Below are positions 1-9,399 of a stretch of DNA of 64,000 nucleotides, piece by piece. Under the pieces are notes generated by a model, which saw only the letters and a list, made by a program, of their open reading frames with translations, made no database searches and was not told the origin of the DNA. The translations under genes were made by a program, and so were the position numbers. Source of the stretch: Amphibacillus cookii (GTDB lineage: Bacteria; Bacillota; Bacilli; Bacillales; Amphibacillaceae); the NCBI RefSeq assembly GCF_016908375.1, contig NZ_JAFBDS010000003.1, positions 248,001-312,000 on the forward strand. The letters run 5' to 3'. Numbering within the stretch: position 1 is the stretch's first letter; every line of letters starts with the position of its first letter.

Positions 1-600
<600 letters not shown>

Positions 601-731
601 TTACCTCCTCATTTTATGTTTACATGCTATATATATAATTAAAACGCTGTACTTCTAGGATATAAGGGGCCATCTAATTTGTATAGTGATGTTGCATAAC
701 CTGTTCGATATCACAACATTCGTCACTTGTA

Positions 732-775
732 ACAAATTTGTAACGCTGTGTTTTATAACGTTTATATGCTATAAT
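732..775 (+). promoter_or_regulatory. Promoter and candidate operator of the RpiR-type gene
   Basis: An extended -10 element TGCTATAAT (TATAAT at 770-775) lies 39 bp before the ATG at 815. Upstream is a perfect 10-bp palindrome ACAAATTTGT at 732-741, flanked by a direct repeat TTGTAAC. The palindrome sits in the divergent intergenic region shared with the GH1 gene, so it is a plausible operator for the RpiR regulator. This is inference from position and symmetry only. Confidence 0.45.
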
Positions 776-814
776 CAAGCTACCAATTGACGTGAGAGAA
801 ATGAGGAGAATGCT

Positions 815-1534
815 ATGTTTTCCAGTGAAATAATTGCATCATTCAATGATTTAGAGACATCGATTTACAATTACATTTGTCAAAATAGTGAAAAGGTTGC
901 TTACATGCGGATTAGAGAACTCGCAGATGCCACACATGTGTCAACGGCTACGATTCTACGATTTTGTCGAAAATTAAACTGCGAAGGGTATTCGGAGTTC
1001 AAAGCTAAGTTGAAAATGGAATTAAAGAAGAATAAAAAAACATCAATAAAAAGTAGTCAGCACGCTATGTTAGAATTTTTCGAGCGAACTTTAAACACCG
1101 ATCGAGATCAGCAAATCACTGAAGCAGCTAAACTCATCTTGCAAGCGGATAATGTCATTTTTATTGGTAACGGCAGTTCTGGCATTCTCGCTGAATATGG
1201 TGCTCGTTATTTTTCAGGACTAGGTAAATTTTCAACTCACATTAAAGATTTTTCATATCCAATCCATTCCAAACTTAGACAAAATAGTGTTACGATCGCC
1301 TTGTCCGTCTCAGGTGAAAACCCATTTACCTTGTCACAGTTAAATCAACTGAAGCAAGAAGGGAGTAAAGTGATCAGCATTACAAATAACAAACTCTCTA
1401 CCCTTGCAAAAATTTCTGATATTAATATCTCTTACTATATTACTGAAGAATTTTTTCAGGAAACGAACATCACCACACAAGTGCCCGTTGTTTTTATCAT
1501 TGAATCGATCGCAAGAGAAATTCACCAGTTATGA
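815..1534 (+). CDS. RpiR/MurR-family transcriptional regulator
   Basis: The protein has 239 residues. The N-terminal RpiR helix-turn-helix domain (about 1-75) contains MRIRELADATHVSTATILRF. A SIS sugar-phosphate-binding domain (about 105-235) contains VIFIGNGSSGILAEY and ALSVSGENP. The family senses phosphosugars and regulates sugar catabolic genes, and some members are activators. An AGGAG-type site precedes the ATG. It is divergent from a 6-phospho-beta-glucosidase and 36 bp upstream of a HAD phosphatase, with which it probably forms an operon. Control of the GH1 gene is the natural reading, but the specific effector cannot be read from the sequence. Confidence 0.9.
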   Translation: MFSSEIIASFNDLETSIYNYICQNSEKVAYMRIRELADATHVSTATILRFCRKLNCEGYSEFKAKLKMELKKNKKTSIKSSQHAMLEFFERTLNTDRDQQITEAAKLILQADNVIFIGNGSSGILAEYGARYFSGLGKFSTHIKDFSYPIHSKLRQNSVTIALSVSGENPFTLSQLNQLKQEGSKVISITNNKLSTLAKISDINISYYITEEFFQETNITTQVPVVFIIESIAREIHQL

Positions 1535-1570
1535 CATTTTTATGATGAGCAAAAGGAGTAAAATTAACAG

Positions 1571-2275
1571 ATGAAAACACTTATTTTTGATGTAGACGAC
1601 ACACTATATGATCAATTATTACCTTTTGAAAAAGCAGTTAATGAAACATTACATATTAATTTAGACAAACCTTTCATTCACGAACTCTATTTAGCGAGTC
1701 GCAAATATAGTGATCAAATCTTTGAACAAGAACAGCGGGGTGAATGGTCAACACTGGACTTGCAGATTTATCGGATTCAACAAGCCTGTCTCGATTTTGA
1801 TATTCAGATAACAACTGAGCAAGCCATAAGCTTTCAGCAAAATTATTTAAAATACCAAAGGCAAATTACCTTATTCCCTGAAATCAAGCAGTTGCTTGAT
1901 CAGTTAAGTCATCAAAATGTACAATTAGGTGTATTGACAAACGGTAATGCTGATCATCAAACAATGAAGATCGAACAACTTAACCTGAAACAATGGATCA
2001 GTCCAAAGCATTTTTTCATATCTGGCGCTATCGGCATCGCTAAACCAAATCCCGATGTCTTCAACTATGTTGAATGTCATTTAACATCCAAACCTTCCGA
2101 ATGCTGGTATATTGGTGACTCTTACCCCAATGATGTTCATGGCGCTAAACGAGCGGGGTGGCATGTGGCTTGGTTTAATCATCGAAATCGTCAAGTCCCA
2201 AATTCTACACTTACCCCCACAGTCACATTCAACGATCCTAAATCAGTCTACGATTTCTTTTCTAAGAAAGCATAG
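1571..2275 (+). CDS. HAD-superfamily hydrolase (probable phosphatase)
   Basis: The protein has 234 residues. HAD motif I is at the N-terminus (FDVDDTLYD), motif II is LGVLTNGN near residue 120, the conserved lysine is in GIAKPNPDVF, and motif IV is YIGDSYPNDVHGAKRAGW. A helical cap lies between motifs I and II, as in phosphoglycolate phosphatase and 5'-nucleotidase-like members. A site AAGGAG precedes the ATG. It follows the RpiR gene closely and may dephosphorylate sugar phosphates formed by the linked PTS pathway. The exact substrate is unknown. Confidence 0.88.
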   Translation: MKTLIFDVDDTLYDQLLPFEKAVNETLHINLDKPFIHELYLASRKYSDQIFEQEQRGEWSTLDLQIYRIQQACLDFDIQITTEQAISFQQNYLKYQRQITLFPEIKQLLDQLSHQNVQLGVLTNGNADHQTMKIEQLNLKQWISPKHFFISGAIGIAKPNPDVFNYVECHLTSKPSECWYIGDSYPNDVHGAKRAGWHVAWFNHRNRQVPNSTLTPTVTFNDPKSVYDFFSKKA

Positions 2276-2290
2276 ACAGAACGCAATAAA

Positions 2291-2410
2291 CGAACCTTCC
2301 ATCAGCGGGCGCTTTTGTTCTTCGCCCACTGATGATTAGTTCACCCACCTCAATCGATTGACCTCTGTTCTCTATTTTGAGGGGGTTTTACGGACGGTTA
2401 GCTGTGATAA
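2291..2410 (+). repeat. Intergenic repeat family 1, copy A (short form)
   Basis: Two predicted hairpins. The first pairs CATCAGCGGGCG with CGCCCACTGATG around an 11-nt loop. The second pairs CCACCTCAA with a TTGAGGGGG segment. The copy ends in the family signature GGACGGTTAGCTGTGATAA. Related copies start near 17285, 21133, 22559, 31591, 42773 and 55500. It lies just after the HAD gene and could double as its terminator. Confidence 0.75.
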
Positions 2411-2586
2411 ACACCCTGTCTCTTTCTATATTGTCCCATGTTTATACTCCTTACAAAGTGGGAATAGCTTAAATCTCAGCTATAATACAATCGATTAACA
2501 AGGTATCATAAGTGTGTACCACACGATTGGGTGCTAGTTATCTTACTATCCGCAAATACAAAAGTTCTTCGAAGGGGCGATCGCTA

Positions 2587-3681
2587 ATGTTTTTGGCTTG
2601 GAACGAAATAAAGTATTCAAAAGTTAGGTATTTACTGATCATCGGAGTCTTATTCCTTATTTCATACCTCGTGTTTTTTTTAACTGGATTAGCTTATGGG
2701 CTTGCCCAAGAAAATCGGACAGCGATTGACAGCTGGGATGCTGATGGCATTATATTACCAGAAGAGGCAAATGGAAATTTTAACATGTCACTTTTTTCTG
2801 CTGAGGAGCTTGACAATATACAAGCAGATGAAAAAGCAATCTTAGGTCAAACCCCCGCTGTCATTGAAAAAGACCAAGAAGATTCAGGTGAGGATCGCCT
2901 TGATGTTCGATTTCTAGGCATTGATACCGAACAGTTTTTAACGCCCGATGTCGTAGAAGGACGCTTAGTTGAAAGCAATGGAGAAGTTGTCGCAGATATC
3001 AGTTTAAAAGAAGAAAACGGTCTAAATTTAAACGACTCAATTACACTAGTTGGCGGTGAACAAGCGTTTGAAATTGTTGGTTTTATGGAAGATGCTAAAT
3101 TAAGTGTAGCACCTGTTCTATATACAACAATCGAAGCTTTCCAAGAGGTTCGTTTTGGTGAGCCTGTCTCAGACGATAGTGAGCTAGCAATTAGTGCGAT
3201 TGTTGTCAGAAGTGAGACAGATGAATTAGATCAGGTAACGATCGATAATGATCAATTAGAATTGATTTCGATTGGTGACTTTATCAATGATTTGCCTGGT
3301 TACAATGCTCAACTCCTAACTTTTGTGTTCATGATTAGCTTTCTCATTGTCATTGCCGCAATTGTTATTGGTATATTTATTTACGTCTTAACCATGCAAA
3401 AGATAAACATATTCGGGGTCATGAAGGCACAGGGGATTTCCAGTGGCTACATCTCAAAATCAGTTATTGCACAAACATTTTTACTAAGTTTGATCGGCGT
3501 TCTTGTTGGACTGCTAGCAACACTTGGAACGGCTCTATTACTACCAGCAGCAGTACCCTTTAGAAGCAATGAACTTTTTTTAATTGTTGTCAGTATGCTC
3601 ATGATTGGCATTGCTATCCTAGGTGCACTATTTTCCGTACGAACCATTGTAAAGATTGACCCATTGAAAGCGATTAGTTAA
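2587..3681 (+). CDS. ABC transporter permease, FtsX/MacB-like
   Basis: The start chosen is the ATG at 2587, because AAGGGGCG lies about 9 nt upstream; an earlier GTG at 2512 has no site. The protein has about 364 residues. One N-terminal membrane helix (about 15-38) is followed by a large extracytoplasmic MacB-like domain (about 40-245). Three C-terminal helices form an FtsX domain with the typical FGVMKAQGIS loop. The ATPase gene follows 15 bp downstream. Family knowledge: such pairs extrude lipids, peptides or drugs by a mechanotransmission mechanism rather than importing solutes. The substrate is unknown. Confidence 0.9.
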   Translation: MFLAWNEIKYSKVRYLLIIGVLFLISYLVFFLTGLAYGLAQENRTAIDSWDADGIILPEEANGNFNMSLFSAEELDNIQADEKAILGQTPAVIEKDQEDSGEDRLDVRFLGIDTEQFLTPDVVEGRLVESNGEVVADISLKEENGLNLNDSITLVGGEQAFEIVGFMEDAKLSVAPVLYTTIEAFQEVRFGEPVSDDSELAISAIVVRSETDELDQVTIDNDQLELISIGDFINDLPGYNAQLLTFVFMISFLIVIAAIVIGIFIYVLTMQKINIFGVMKAQGISSGYISKSVIAQTFLLSLIGVLVGLLATLGTALLLPAAVPFRSNELFLIVVSMLMIGIAILGALFSVRTIVKIDPLKAIS

Positions 3682-3696
3682 CAAGGAGGTAAACAT

Positions 3697-4383
3697 ATGA
3701 AAGCTATAGAATTTATAAATGTAGATCGGGCCTTTAAAGACGGTGATAAAACAGTAAAAGCTTTACAGCCAACCAATTTTTCAATTGACAGAGGACAATT
3801 TGTCGCTATTATTGGTCCTTCTGGTTCAGGGAAAAGTACATTTCTTACGATAGCCGGTGGACTACAAGCACCTTCTCATGGTGAAGTTAAAATCAATGGG
3901 CAGCGTTTTAGTACAGAATCTGAAAAGAAACGCGCGCAGATTAGATTATCTGAAATCGGATTTATATTACAAGCTTCAAATCTTGTCCCTTTTCTAACGA
4001 TTAAACAACAGCTTCAATTAGTTGATCGCGTTGATAAAGGTAACGTTAATAGAGAAGAGATAGTGACATTGCTCGAACAGTTAGACATTGAGGATTTACA
4101 AAATAAATACCCGAGCGGTATCTCAGGCGGGCAGCGCCAACGTGCGGCTATCGCCCGTGCCTTGTATAATGATCCAACGATTATATTGGCAGATGAACCT
4201 ACCGCGAGTTTAGACACAGATAAAGCTTATCAAGTTGTTGAAATCCTTGCGCAAGAAACAAAAAAGAAAAACAAAGCAACCATCATGGTGACGCATGACA
4301 CCCGCTTAATTAAATATTGTGATCAAGTGTTTGAAATGAAAGATGGTGTACTACAAGAAGCTCAACTAACTGCTACAACGTAA
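3697..4383 (+). CDS. ABC transporter ATP-binding protein, MacB/LolD-like
   Basis: The protein has 228 residues with every ABC ATPase element: Walker A GPSGSGKST, Q-loop (FILQASNLVPFLT), signature SGGQRQR, Walker B ILADEPTASLD and H-loop MVTHD. Length and motif style match the LolD/MacB/FtsE subfamily that partners FtsX-type permeases, as found immediately upstream. The ribosome site AAGGAGG is strong. It energises export by the upstream permease, which suggests an envelope or defence export function. Confidence 0.93.
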   Translation: MKAIEFINVDRAFKDGDKTVKALQPTNFSIDRGQFVAIIGPSGSGKSTFLTIAGGLQAPSHGEVKINGQRFSTESEKKRAQIRLSEIGFILQASNLVPFLTIKQQLQLVDRVDKGNVNREEIVTLLEQLDIEDLQNKYPSGISGGQRQRAAIARALYNDPTIILADEPTASLDTDKAYQVVEILAQETKKKNKATIMVTHDTRLIKYCDQVFEMKDGVLQEAQLTATT

Positions 4384-4388
4384 TCAAA

Positions 4389-4643
4389 GAGGTTGGGAGA
4401 TAACTAAATAATGAAATGGCGTATCCGAACATTCTGAACAAAGCGTAGGAAAAACACGTAGACTCCTTGAAAATAAAGAACGATTTTCTTCGTGCGATGT
4501 ATGACCGACGAGGCTTTCCTTATCCTGTGGGAATAGCACGAGCTGAGGATCCACTGAAAGCGAAGTGTTTTACCGAAGCGCTATATGTATCAGACATTAA
4601 TGTTCGGATTTTTCTTATCTAGTTACTCTTTTGTCCCAGCGTC
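4389..4643. repeat. MITE-like intergenic inverted-repeat element (family 2)
   Basis: Fills most of the gap between 4384 and 4749. The left end GAGGTTGGGAGATAACTA and the right end (reverse complement GACGCTGGGACAAAAGAGT, then AACTAGATAAG) form imperfect terminal inverted repeats. Inside both arms is ATCCGAACATT. The centre includes GAGGATCCACTGAA, a motif also seen in modified form in the element near 48922. No open frame is evident. It matches the general look of dispersed Bacillaceae intergenic repeats. Confidence 0.65.
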
Positions 4644-4749
4644 TTTTAAATTTTTTATAAGATTAGCGCACCAATCACTCCCTCTTACATTTTCATTACC
4701 TGTTAACTACTAAATATGATAAGATCAAATAACGTAGGAGGAGAGAATA

Positions 4750-5934
4750 ATGAATAAAAAAGATATTGCCCACATACGCAAACAGTTTAAACGAGAAAAT
4801 GATTTACTACATATTAGTGAAATTTTCAATGTATATATTATGAAAGAATCTAGTGAAATTTATCACCAGGTAAGTCGACCTTTTTCAATCCTTGACCAAG
4901 ACGAACAAGAATTGTTTTTAGCTAATTTTAAAAAAGTATTAACCGGTTCACTAGATGAAAAACTATTTGAGTTGAAATTCCAAGCCGATTTAGAAGATTC
5001 CAGTCAACTGATCTTGCATCAAGCCTTACTTGCTAACGAGGGGGGGCATTGGCAAGAACAGATGCTTAAGCTTGTAGAAAAGATGTTGAATGAGCGTGAA
5101 TATGACATGGATATTGTTGTCACCTTTATCAAAGGAGACTATTTAAAACCAATCAAAAAACGTAATGATGAGACTGAAGAAAGTGACCGTGACGCGGTCT
5201 ATTCGCATAACTTTATCCTTTGCACCATTAATAAGACACAAGATCCTAAAAAAGAATTGTTATTTGATTATGTTGAAAAACAGTTTAAATACAATGTGAT
5301 TGTTGATCCAATTATCAACTTAAAAGCACCGATTGGTGGATTTTTGTTCCCTTGCTTTATCGACCAAGCATCAGATGTCAATCACATTCTTTACTCCGCA
5401 CCGAAGGCAAACGAACCCGATCCAGACTTTATTAACGACGTTCTTAATGCGGAGGAATCCACCACGGCTCAAGAAGATAAAATTATCTTTGAAGAGATTG
5501 TCAGAGATGCAGTTGGGCATCAACTGAACACCTCAACGCTCGCGAATGTCTATCAAGAAGTTCACCGTATCGTTGAAGAAAACGAAGCAGAAGACGACAC
5601 ACCTAAATTAGACTATAAAGACGTTGAACAGGTGTTAAAGCACAGTGGCATTGAAACCGTTGATCATGAGAAGCTTCAGACGGCATTCCAAAATGTTGTT
5701 GATAATGATCAATACGAGCTAAAAGCAAAGCATATTGTACCCAAATATAACTCAAAATCGATTAAAATTAATACAAAGGTAGCTAATGTTGCGGTTAGTC
5801 CAGAAGATTTACGTTTCGTTAAACAGATTCACTTTAGTGGCAAACGTTATTTAATGATTGAGGTTGAAGAAGATACTGTCATTGATGGGTTTACTATGAT
5901 TCCAGAGGTGTTTGGCGAGAAGAGTGAAGACTAA
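4750..5934 (+). CDS. DUF4317 family protein
   Basis: The protein has 394 residues and is acidic and cytoplasmic, with no signal peptide or membrane helix. The opening MNKKDIAHIRKQFK and the segments FLFPCF and DVNHILYSA fit my memory of Bacillales DUF4317 proteins. The family has no assigned function. A good site (AGGAGGAG) precedes the ATG. It stands alone between a repeat element and the LysR gene. The function is left open. Confidence 0.8.
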   Translation: MNKKDIAHIRKQFKRENDLLHISEIFNVYIMKESSEIYHQVSRPFSILDQDEQELFLANFKKVLTGSLDEKLFELKFQADLEDSSQLILHQALLANEGGHWQEQMLKLVEKMLNEREYDMDIVVTFIKGDYLKPIKKRNDETEESDRDAVYSHNFILCTINKTQDPKKELLFDYVEKQFKYNVIVDPIINLKAPIGGFLFPCFIDQASDVNHILYSAPKANEPDPDFINDVLNAEESTTAQEDKIIFEEIVRDAVGHQLNTSTLANVYQEVHRIVEENEAEDDTPKLDYKDVEQVLKHSGIETVDHEKLQTAFQNVVDNDQYELKAKHIVPKYNSKSIKINTKVANVAVSPEDLRFVKQIHFSGKRYLMIEVEEDTVIDGFTMIPEVFGEKSED

Positions 5935-6010
5935 TATTCGTATGATTTTGCGTTTCACTTGTGATTGATTTGTGTCAGTCAACCCTGCACATAGAAAGGC
6001 GCGTGATGCC

Positions 6011-6904
6011 ATGCATATAGAAAAAATTAAGTATTTTATTGATCTTGTCAAATGTCGAAATTTCACGGAAACGGCAAAACTCAATTATGTCTCACAAACC
6101 ACTATTAGTCAGCAAATCGCTTCACTCGAAAAAACATTTGGGGTAAAGTTAATTGATCGGAATCAGATACCCATTGAGCCAACCCAAGCCGGTTGGGTAT
6201 TTTATAATGAAGCAAACATACTTTGGAAGCAATACAACCATATGAAGGAAAAAATCAATCAGCTCCAATACGATCAGCGTCATGTGCTTAATATTGAGTA
6301 TGCCACGTTAACAGATATTCAAGGCGTACTTCAGTTTATCCCAAGCTTTAAACAAAAGCATCCAAACATCGAGCTTAAACTAAATAAAGTCCCTTTAAAA
6401 GATATTGCTACCTTTCTCGAAAAGGGGCTTTATGATCTTGCTATTTCGGTTAATTCCGAGTTTTACGGAAAAGAAAAGGTTGCGACCTGCCCACTATATA
6501 GCGGTAATTACTGTGCCGTTGTTAGTCGCAATCATCCGCTTTTCCACCATGAAACACTGACGAAAGCTGAACTTTATCAGCATCCTTTAATTATGTTAAA
6601 TTCAAATACTATTGGTAACTCTTATGACTTAATGATTCAACATGCCATCGAAGACGGTTACCAACCTCATATCGTGCATACCGTTGAGGATGTAGAAACC
6701 GAGCTTTTCCATATTGTCACCGACAATGTCATTGGCTTCTTACCAGATAATTATTTATTAAACTATCCAAAAGAAGACATACGACTAATCGCCATTAAAG
6801 ACACTCATCATACCTACCAAATTCAAATAGGGTATTTAAAAGAAAATACAGATCCAGCTTTAAAACACCTTATTAAAGCCATTCATCATTGGTTTTCGCA
6901 ATAG
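6011..6904 (+). CDS. LysR-family transcriptional regulator
   Basis: The start chosen is the ATG at 6011, where family similarity begins (MHIEKIKYFIDLVKCRNFTE); an earlier in-frame GTG at 5972 would add 13 unrelated residues. The protein has about 297 residues: winged helix-turn-helix (about 1-65, with YVSQTTISQQI) and a periplasmic-binding-like effector domain (about 90-295). It is 79 bp upstream of the NmrA-like reductase on the same strand and may regulate it. The effector is unknown. Confidence 0.92.
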   Translation: MHIEKIKYFIDLVKCRNFTETAKLNYVSQTTISQQIASLEKTFGVKLIDRNQIPIEPTQAGWVFYNEANILWKQYNHMKEKINQLQYDQRHVLNIEYATLTDIQGVLQFIPSFKQKHPNIELKLNKVPLKDIATFLEKGLYDLAISVNSEFYGKEKVATCPLYSGNYCAVVSRNHPLFHHETLTKAELYQHPLIMLNSNTIGNSYDLMIQHAIEDGYQPHIVHTVEDVETELFHIVTDNVIGFLPDNYLLNYPKEDIRLIAIKDTHHTYQIQIGYLKENTDPALKHLIKAIHHWFSQ

Positions 6905-6983
6905 GTCATTTGTTTTTTCTATTAGATTTTGTGCATTTTTTCACATATACTATGAGTAACAAATGTGAAAGGGTGAACAAAGA

Positions 6984-7925
6984 ATGGGTAAATTACTATT
7001 AACCGGTGTGGATGGCAATTTGGGAAGACAAGCTGCAGAGGATTTATTGAAAATCGTTAATAAGGATCAAGTGATCTTATGTGGATATAATCCTGAAGCG
7101 TTAAAATTTTTTGCAAAACAAGGGATTGAAACACACGTGACCAATTTCAATCAAATTGACGGGCTAAAAGAAGCATTTTCTGAAGCGGACAAGCTCGCTC
7201 TTATTTCCATGCCTTTCGTTGGTCAAAAACGGCAACAGGCTCACAAAAATGTTGTCGATGCTGCCAAAGCTGCTGGTGTTAAGCAGATCATTTATACGTC
7301 TCTTGTTAATGCTGCCGATCAATCGAATCCAAGCGTGGAAAAAATTGATCACATTTACACTGAAGATTATATTAAACATATTGGATTAGATTATATTTTC
7401 TTGCGTAACTCACAGTATGCCGAAGCAATGATTACAAATTACTTCACCTATGCCAAAGGGGACGGCGTACTAAAAAATAGTCAAGGCGATGGAAAAATGG
7501 CTTATATTTCACGAAAAGATTGCGCAAAAGCGGTTGCCCACGCACTCGCTGCAACAGACTATCATGAAGCTATCCTTAATATCAATGGACCAGAACTAAT
7601 GACAATGACAGCGTTTATTGCGATCGGCAACAAAGTAACTGGACATCATGTGACGTATAAAGAAATTACCGATGAAGAAAACTATCAGATTTTTGATGCG
7701 ATGGGCGTCCCTCGAACAACTGACGGAACATTCAAAGATGGTTCGGAGGCTCCATTCTCCTCAGAAGGGATGGTAACCTTTGCCCAAGCGATTCGATTAG
7801 GGAAAATGGATACCTTTACTGATGACTTTAACAAACTAACCGGACAAAAACCACTGACTGTGGAGTACATGTTCAGACATGCCAATGACTTTCAAGTTGG
7901 GGAACGTCATTCAATGGATGATTAA
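6984..7925 (+). CDS. NmrA-like NAD(P)-binding oxidoreductase
   Basis: The protein has 313 residues. An N-terminal Rossmann motif, LLTGVDGNLGRQAAEDL (a GxxGxxG variant), is followed by the NmrA/atypical SDR pattern VKQIIYTSLVNAAD and LRNSQYAE. This resembles bacterial NAD(P)H:quinone oxidoreductase-like proteins of the YtfG/QorB type. The SDR catalytic Tyr/Lys pair is not obvious, as expected for that group. It may reduce quinones or sense redox state. AAGGGTG precedes the ATG, and a clear terminator follows at 7941. Confidence 0.85.
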   Translation: MGKLLLTGVDGNLGRQAAEDLLKIVNKDQVILCGYNPEALKFFAKQGIETHVTNFNQIDGLKEAFSEADKLALISMPFVGQKRQQAHKNVVDAAKAAGVKQIIYTSLVNAADQSNPSVEKIDHIYTEDYIKHIGLDYIFLRNSQYAEAMITNYFTYAKGDGVLKNSQGDGKMAYISRKDCAKAVAHALAATDYHEAILNINGPELMTMTAFIAIGNKVTGHHVTYKEITDEENYQIFDAMGVPRTTDGTFKDGSEAPFSSEGMVTFAQAIRLGKMDTFTDDFNKLTGQKPLTVEYMFRHANDFQVGERHSMDD

Positions 7926-7940
7926 TATGACTGAATACAA

Positions 7941-7975
7941 AGCGCATTTGCTAATTTAAAGCAGATGCGTTTTTT
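7941..7975 (+). terminator. Rho-independent terminator after the NmrA-like gene
   Basis: Stem CGCATTTGC / GCAGATGCG (one mismatch) with a 9-nt loop, followed by six T residues, 16 bp after the stop codon. Confidence 0.8.
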
Positions 7976-8059
7976 CTATGGGTTAATAGGCAGGATCTTA
8001 TATTAACGAACATTATGGAGAATTAGATTAAAAAAGTTCGTGAAATGCATTGACGAAAA

Positions 8060-9376
8060 TTGTCTAATAATGATATAAATAATACTATTAGTTTTTACAT
8101 CCAATATGTTCTTAAGGAGGGGCTTATCGTTTTATCGAATGATAACAATCAGATTAAAAAATTAGCAGATGATATTTATCAAAATCCAGAGTTAGGTTAT
8201 AAAGAAACCAAAACAAAGGCTACAGTTATTAAATTTTTAAAGCAAATAAACCCCAATATTGATTTGGAGTACTTTAGCACAACCGGATTTAGAACACGTT
8301 TAGGTGATGCAAAGTCACTTCATATCGCTTTCATTGCTGAGCTTGATGCCGTTTATGCACCGACACACTTTAAAGCGGATCCCAGCAATGGCGCCGCTCA
8401 TAACTGTGGGCATTATACCCAAGTCGCTATTGCACTCGCGTTATACCAAGAGCTTTTTCAAACAAAAGCATACGAATCATTTGATTATCAACTATCTTTT
8501 ATCTTTGTTCCGGCCGAAGAATATTTAGATTTAGGCTATAGAGAGCAATTACGACATGAAAAAACAATCCATCATTACGGCGGAAAACCAGAAGCGATGC
8601 GATTAGGCGTATTTGATGATATTGATGCAGCCATTTGTGTACATGCGATCGGCGGTGAATTTGAAAAACGTACGATTGAAATAAATTGCGATTTAGCGGG
8701 TTTCCTTTACAAGAAATATGATTTCCAAGGAGAGGCTTCACATGCTGGCTTTGACCCATTTTCGTCTGTAAATGCCTATAATATATCCACATTGTTTAAT
8801 ACTGCGATTGGACTATCGCGACAACAACTTGATGAAAAAGAAATGGTAAGAATCAATCCGATTATTATTGATTCAGATATGTCAACAAATGTCATTCCTA
8901 ATCGAATTACTGTTGGTACGGATCTTCGAACACAATCGATCACTTACATGCAAGAAGTCGCCAAACGCTTAGACAACGCAGCTTATGGTTCCGCCCAAGC
9001 TTTAAATGGTAAAGTAGCTATTAACACAGAGATGGGATACTTACCTTTCAAACAAGATCGCTATTTATCAAGTTTTGTCGCAGATGCGTTTAATAAAAAC
9101 GATCAGATTGAAGCGATATTAAATAACAATGCAATTAGTGCAGCAGGTGATATTGGCGATCTCTCTTACATGATCCCATGCATCCAAATTGGCTATAGTG
9201 GATTTACTGGTACGATTCATGGTGATGATTTTATTGATATTGATCCTGAATTTATATACGGAATTTTCCCAAAATTCTTAAATCAGGTCCTTCAAGAAAT
9301 GAACGGTCATATCGATCGAAACAAATTATATAAAAAGAGTTACACCGATTATTTACAGTTAATTAATCAAATTTAA
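8060..9376 (+). CDS. M20-family metallo-amidohydrolase
   Basis: The protein is up to 438 residues. Dinuclear zinc peptidase motifs are visible: AELDAV, the segment NGAAHNCGHYTQ, the catalytic PAEEYLD, and a late histidine in GTIHGDDFI. A dimerisation domain lies in the middle (FQGEASHAGFDPFSSVN). The family hydrolyses N-acyl or aminobenzoyl-glutamate-like amides. Family-like sequence begins around residue 17 (LKEGL). The TTG at 8060 has no ribosome site, whereas a perfect AAGGAGG at 8114-8120 lies just before an in-frame ATC with no usual start codon, so the true start is uncertain. The DUF3100 pair follows 23 bp downstream in the same operon. Confidence 0.85.
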   Translation: MSNNDINNTISFYIQYVLKEGLIVLSNDNNQIKKLADDIYQNPELGYKETKTKATVIKFLKQINPNIDLEYFSTTGFRTRLGDAKSLHIAFIAELDAVYAPTHFKADPSNGAAHNCGHYTQVAIALALYQELFQTKAYESFDYQLSFIFVPAEEYLDLGYREQLRHEKTIHHYGGKPEAMRLGVFDDIDAAICVHAIGGEFEKRTIEINCDLAGFLYKKYDFQGEASHAGFDPFSSVNAYNISTLFNTAIGLSRQQLDEKEMVRINPIIIDSDMSTNVIPNRITVGTDLRTQSITYMQEVAKRLDNAAYGSAQALNGKVAINTEMGYLPFKQDRYLSSFVADAFNKNDQIEAILNNNAISAAGDIGDLSYMIPCIQIGYSGFTGTIHGDDFIDIDPEFIYGIFPKFLNQVLQEMNGHIDRNKLYKKSYTDYLQLINQI

Positions 9377-9399
9377 GAAAAGGGAAAGGGGATAAACAG

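Noticed and set aside
2291-2410. CRISPR-like interpretation of the recurring intergenic sequences
   Set aside because: Copies are kilobases apart, of unequal length and structured as hairpins. There are no regularly spaced repeats or cas genes.
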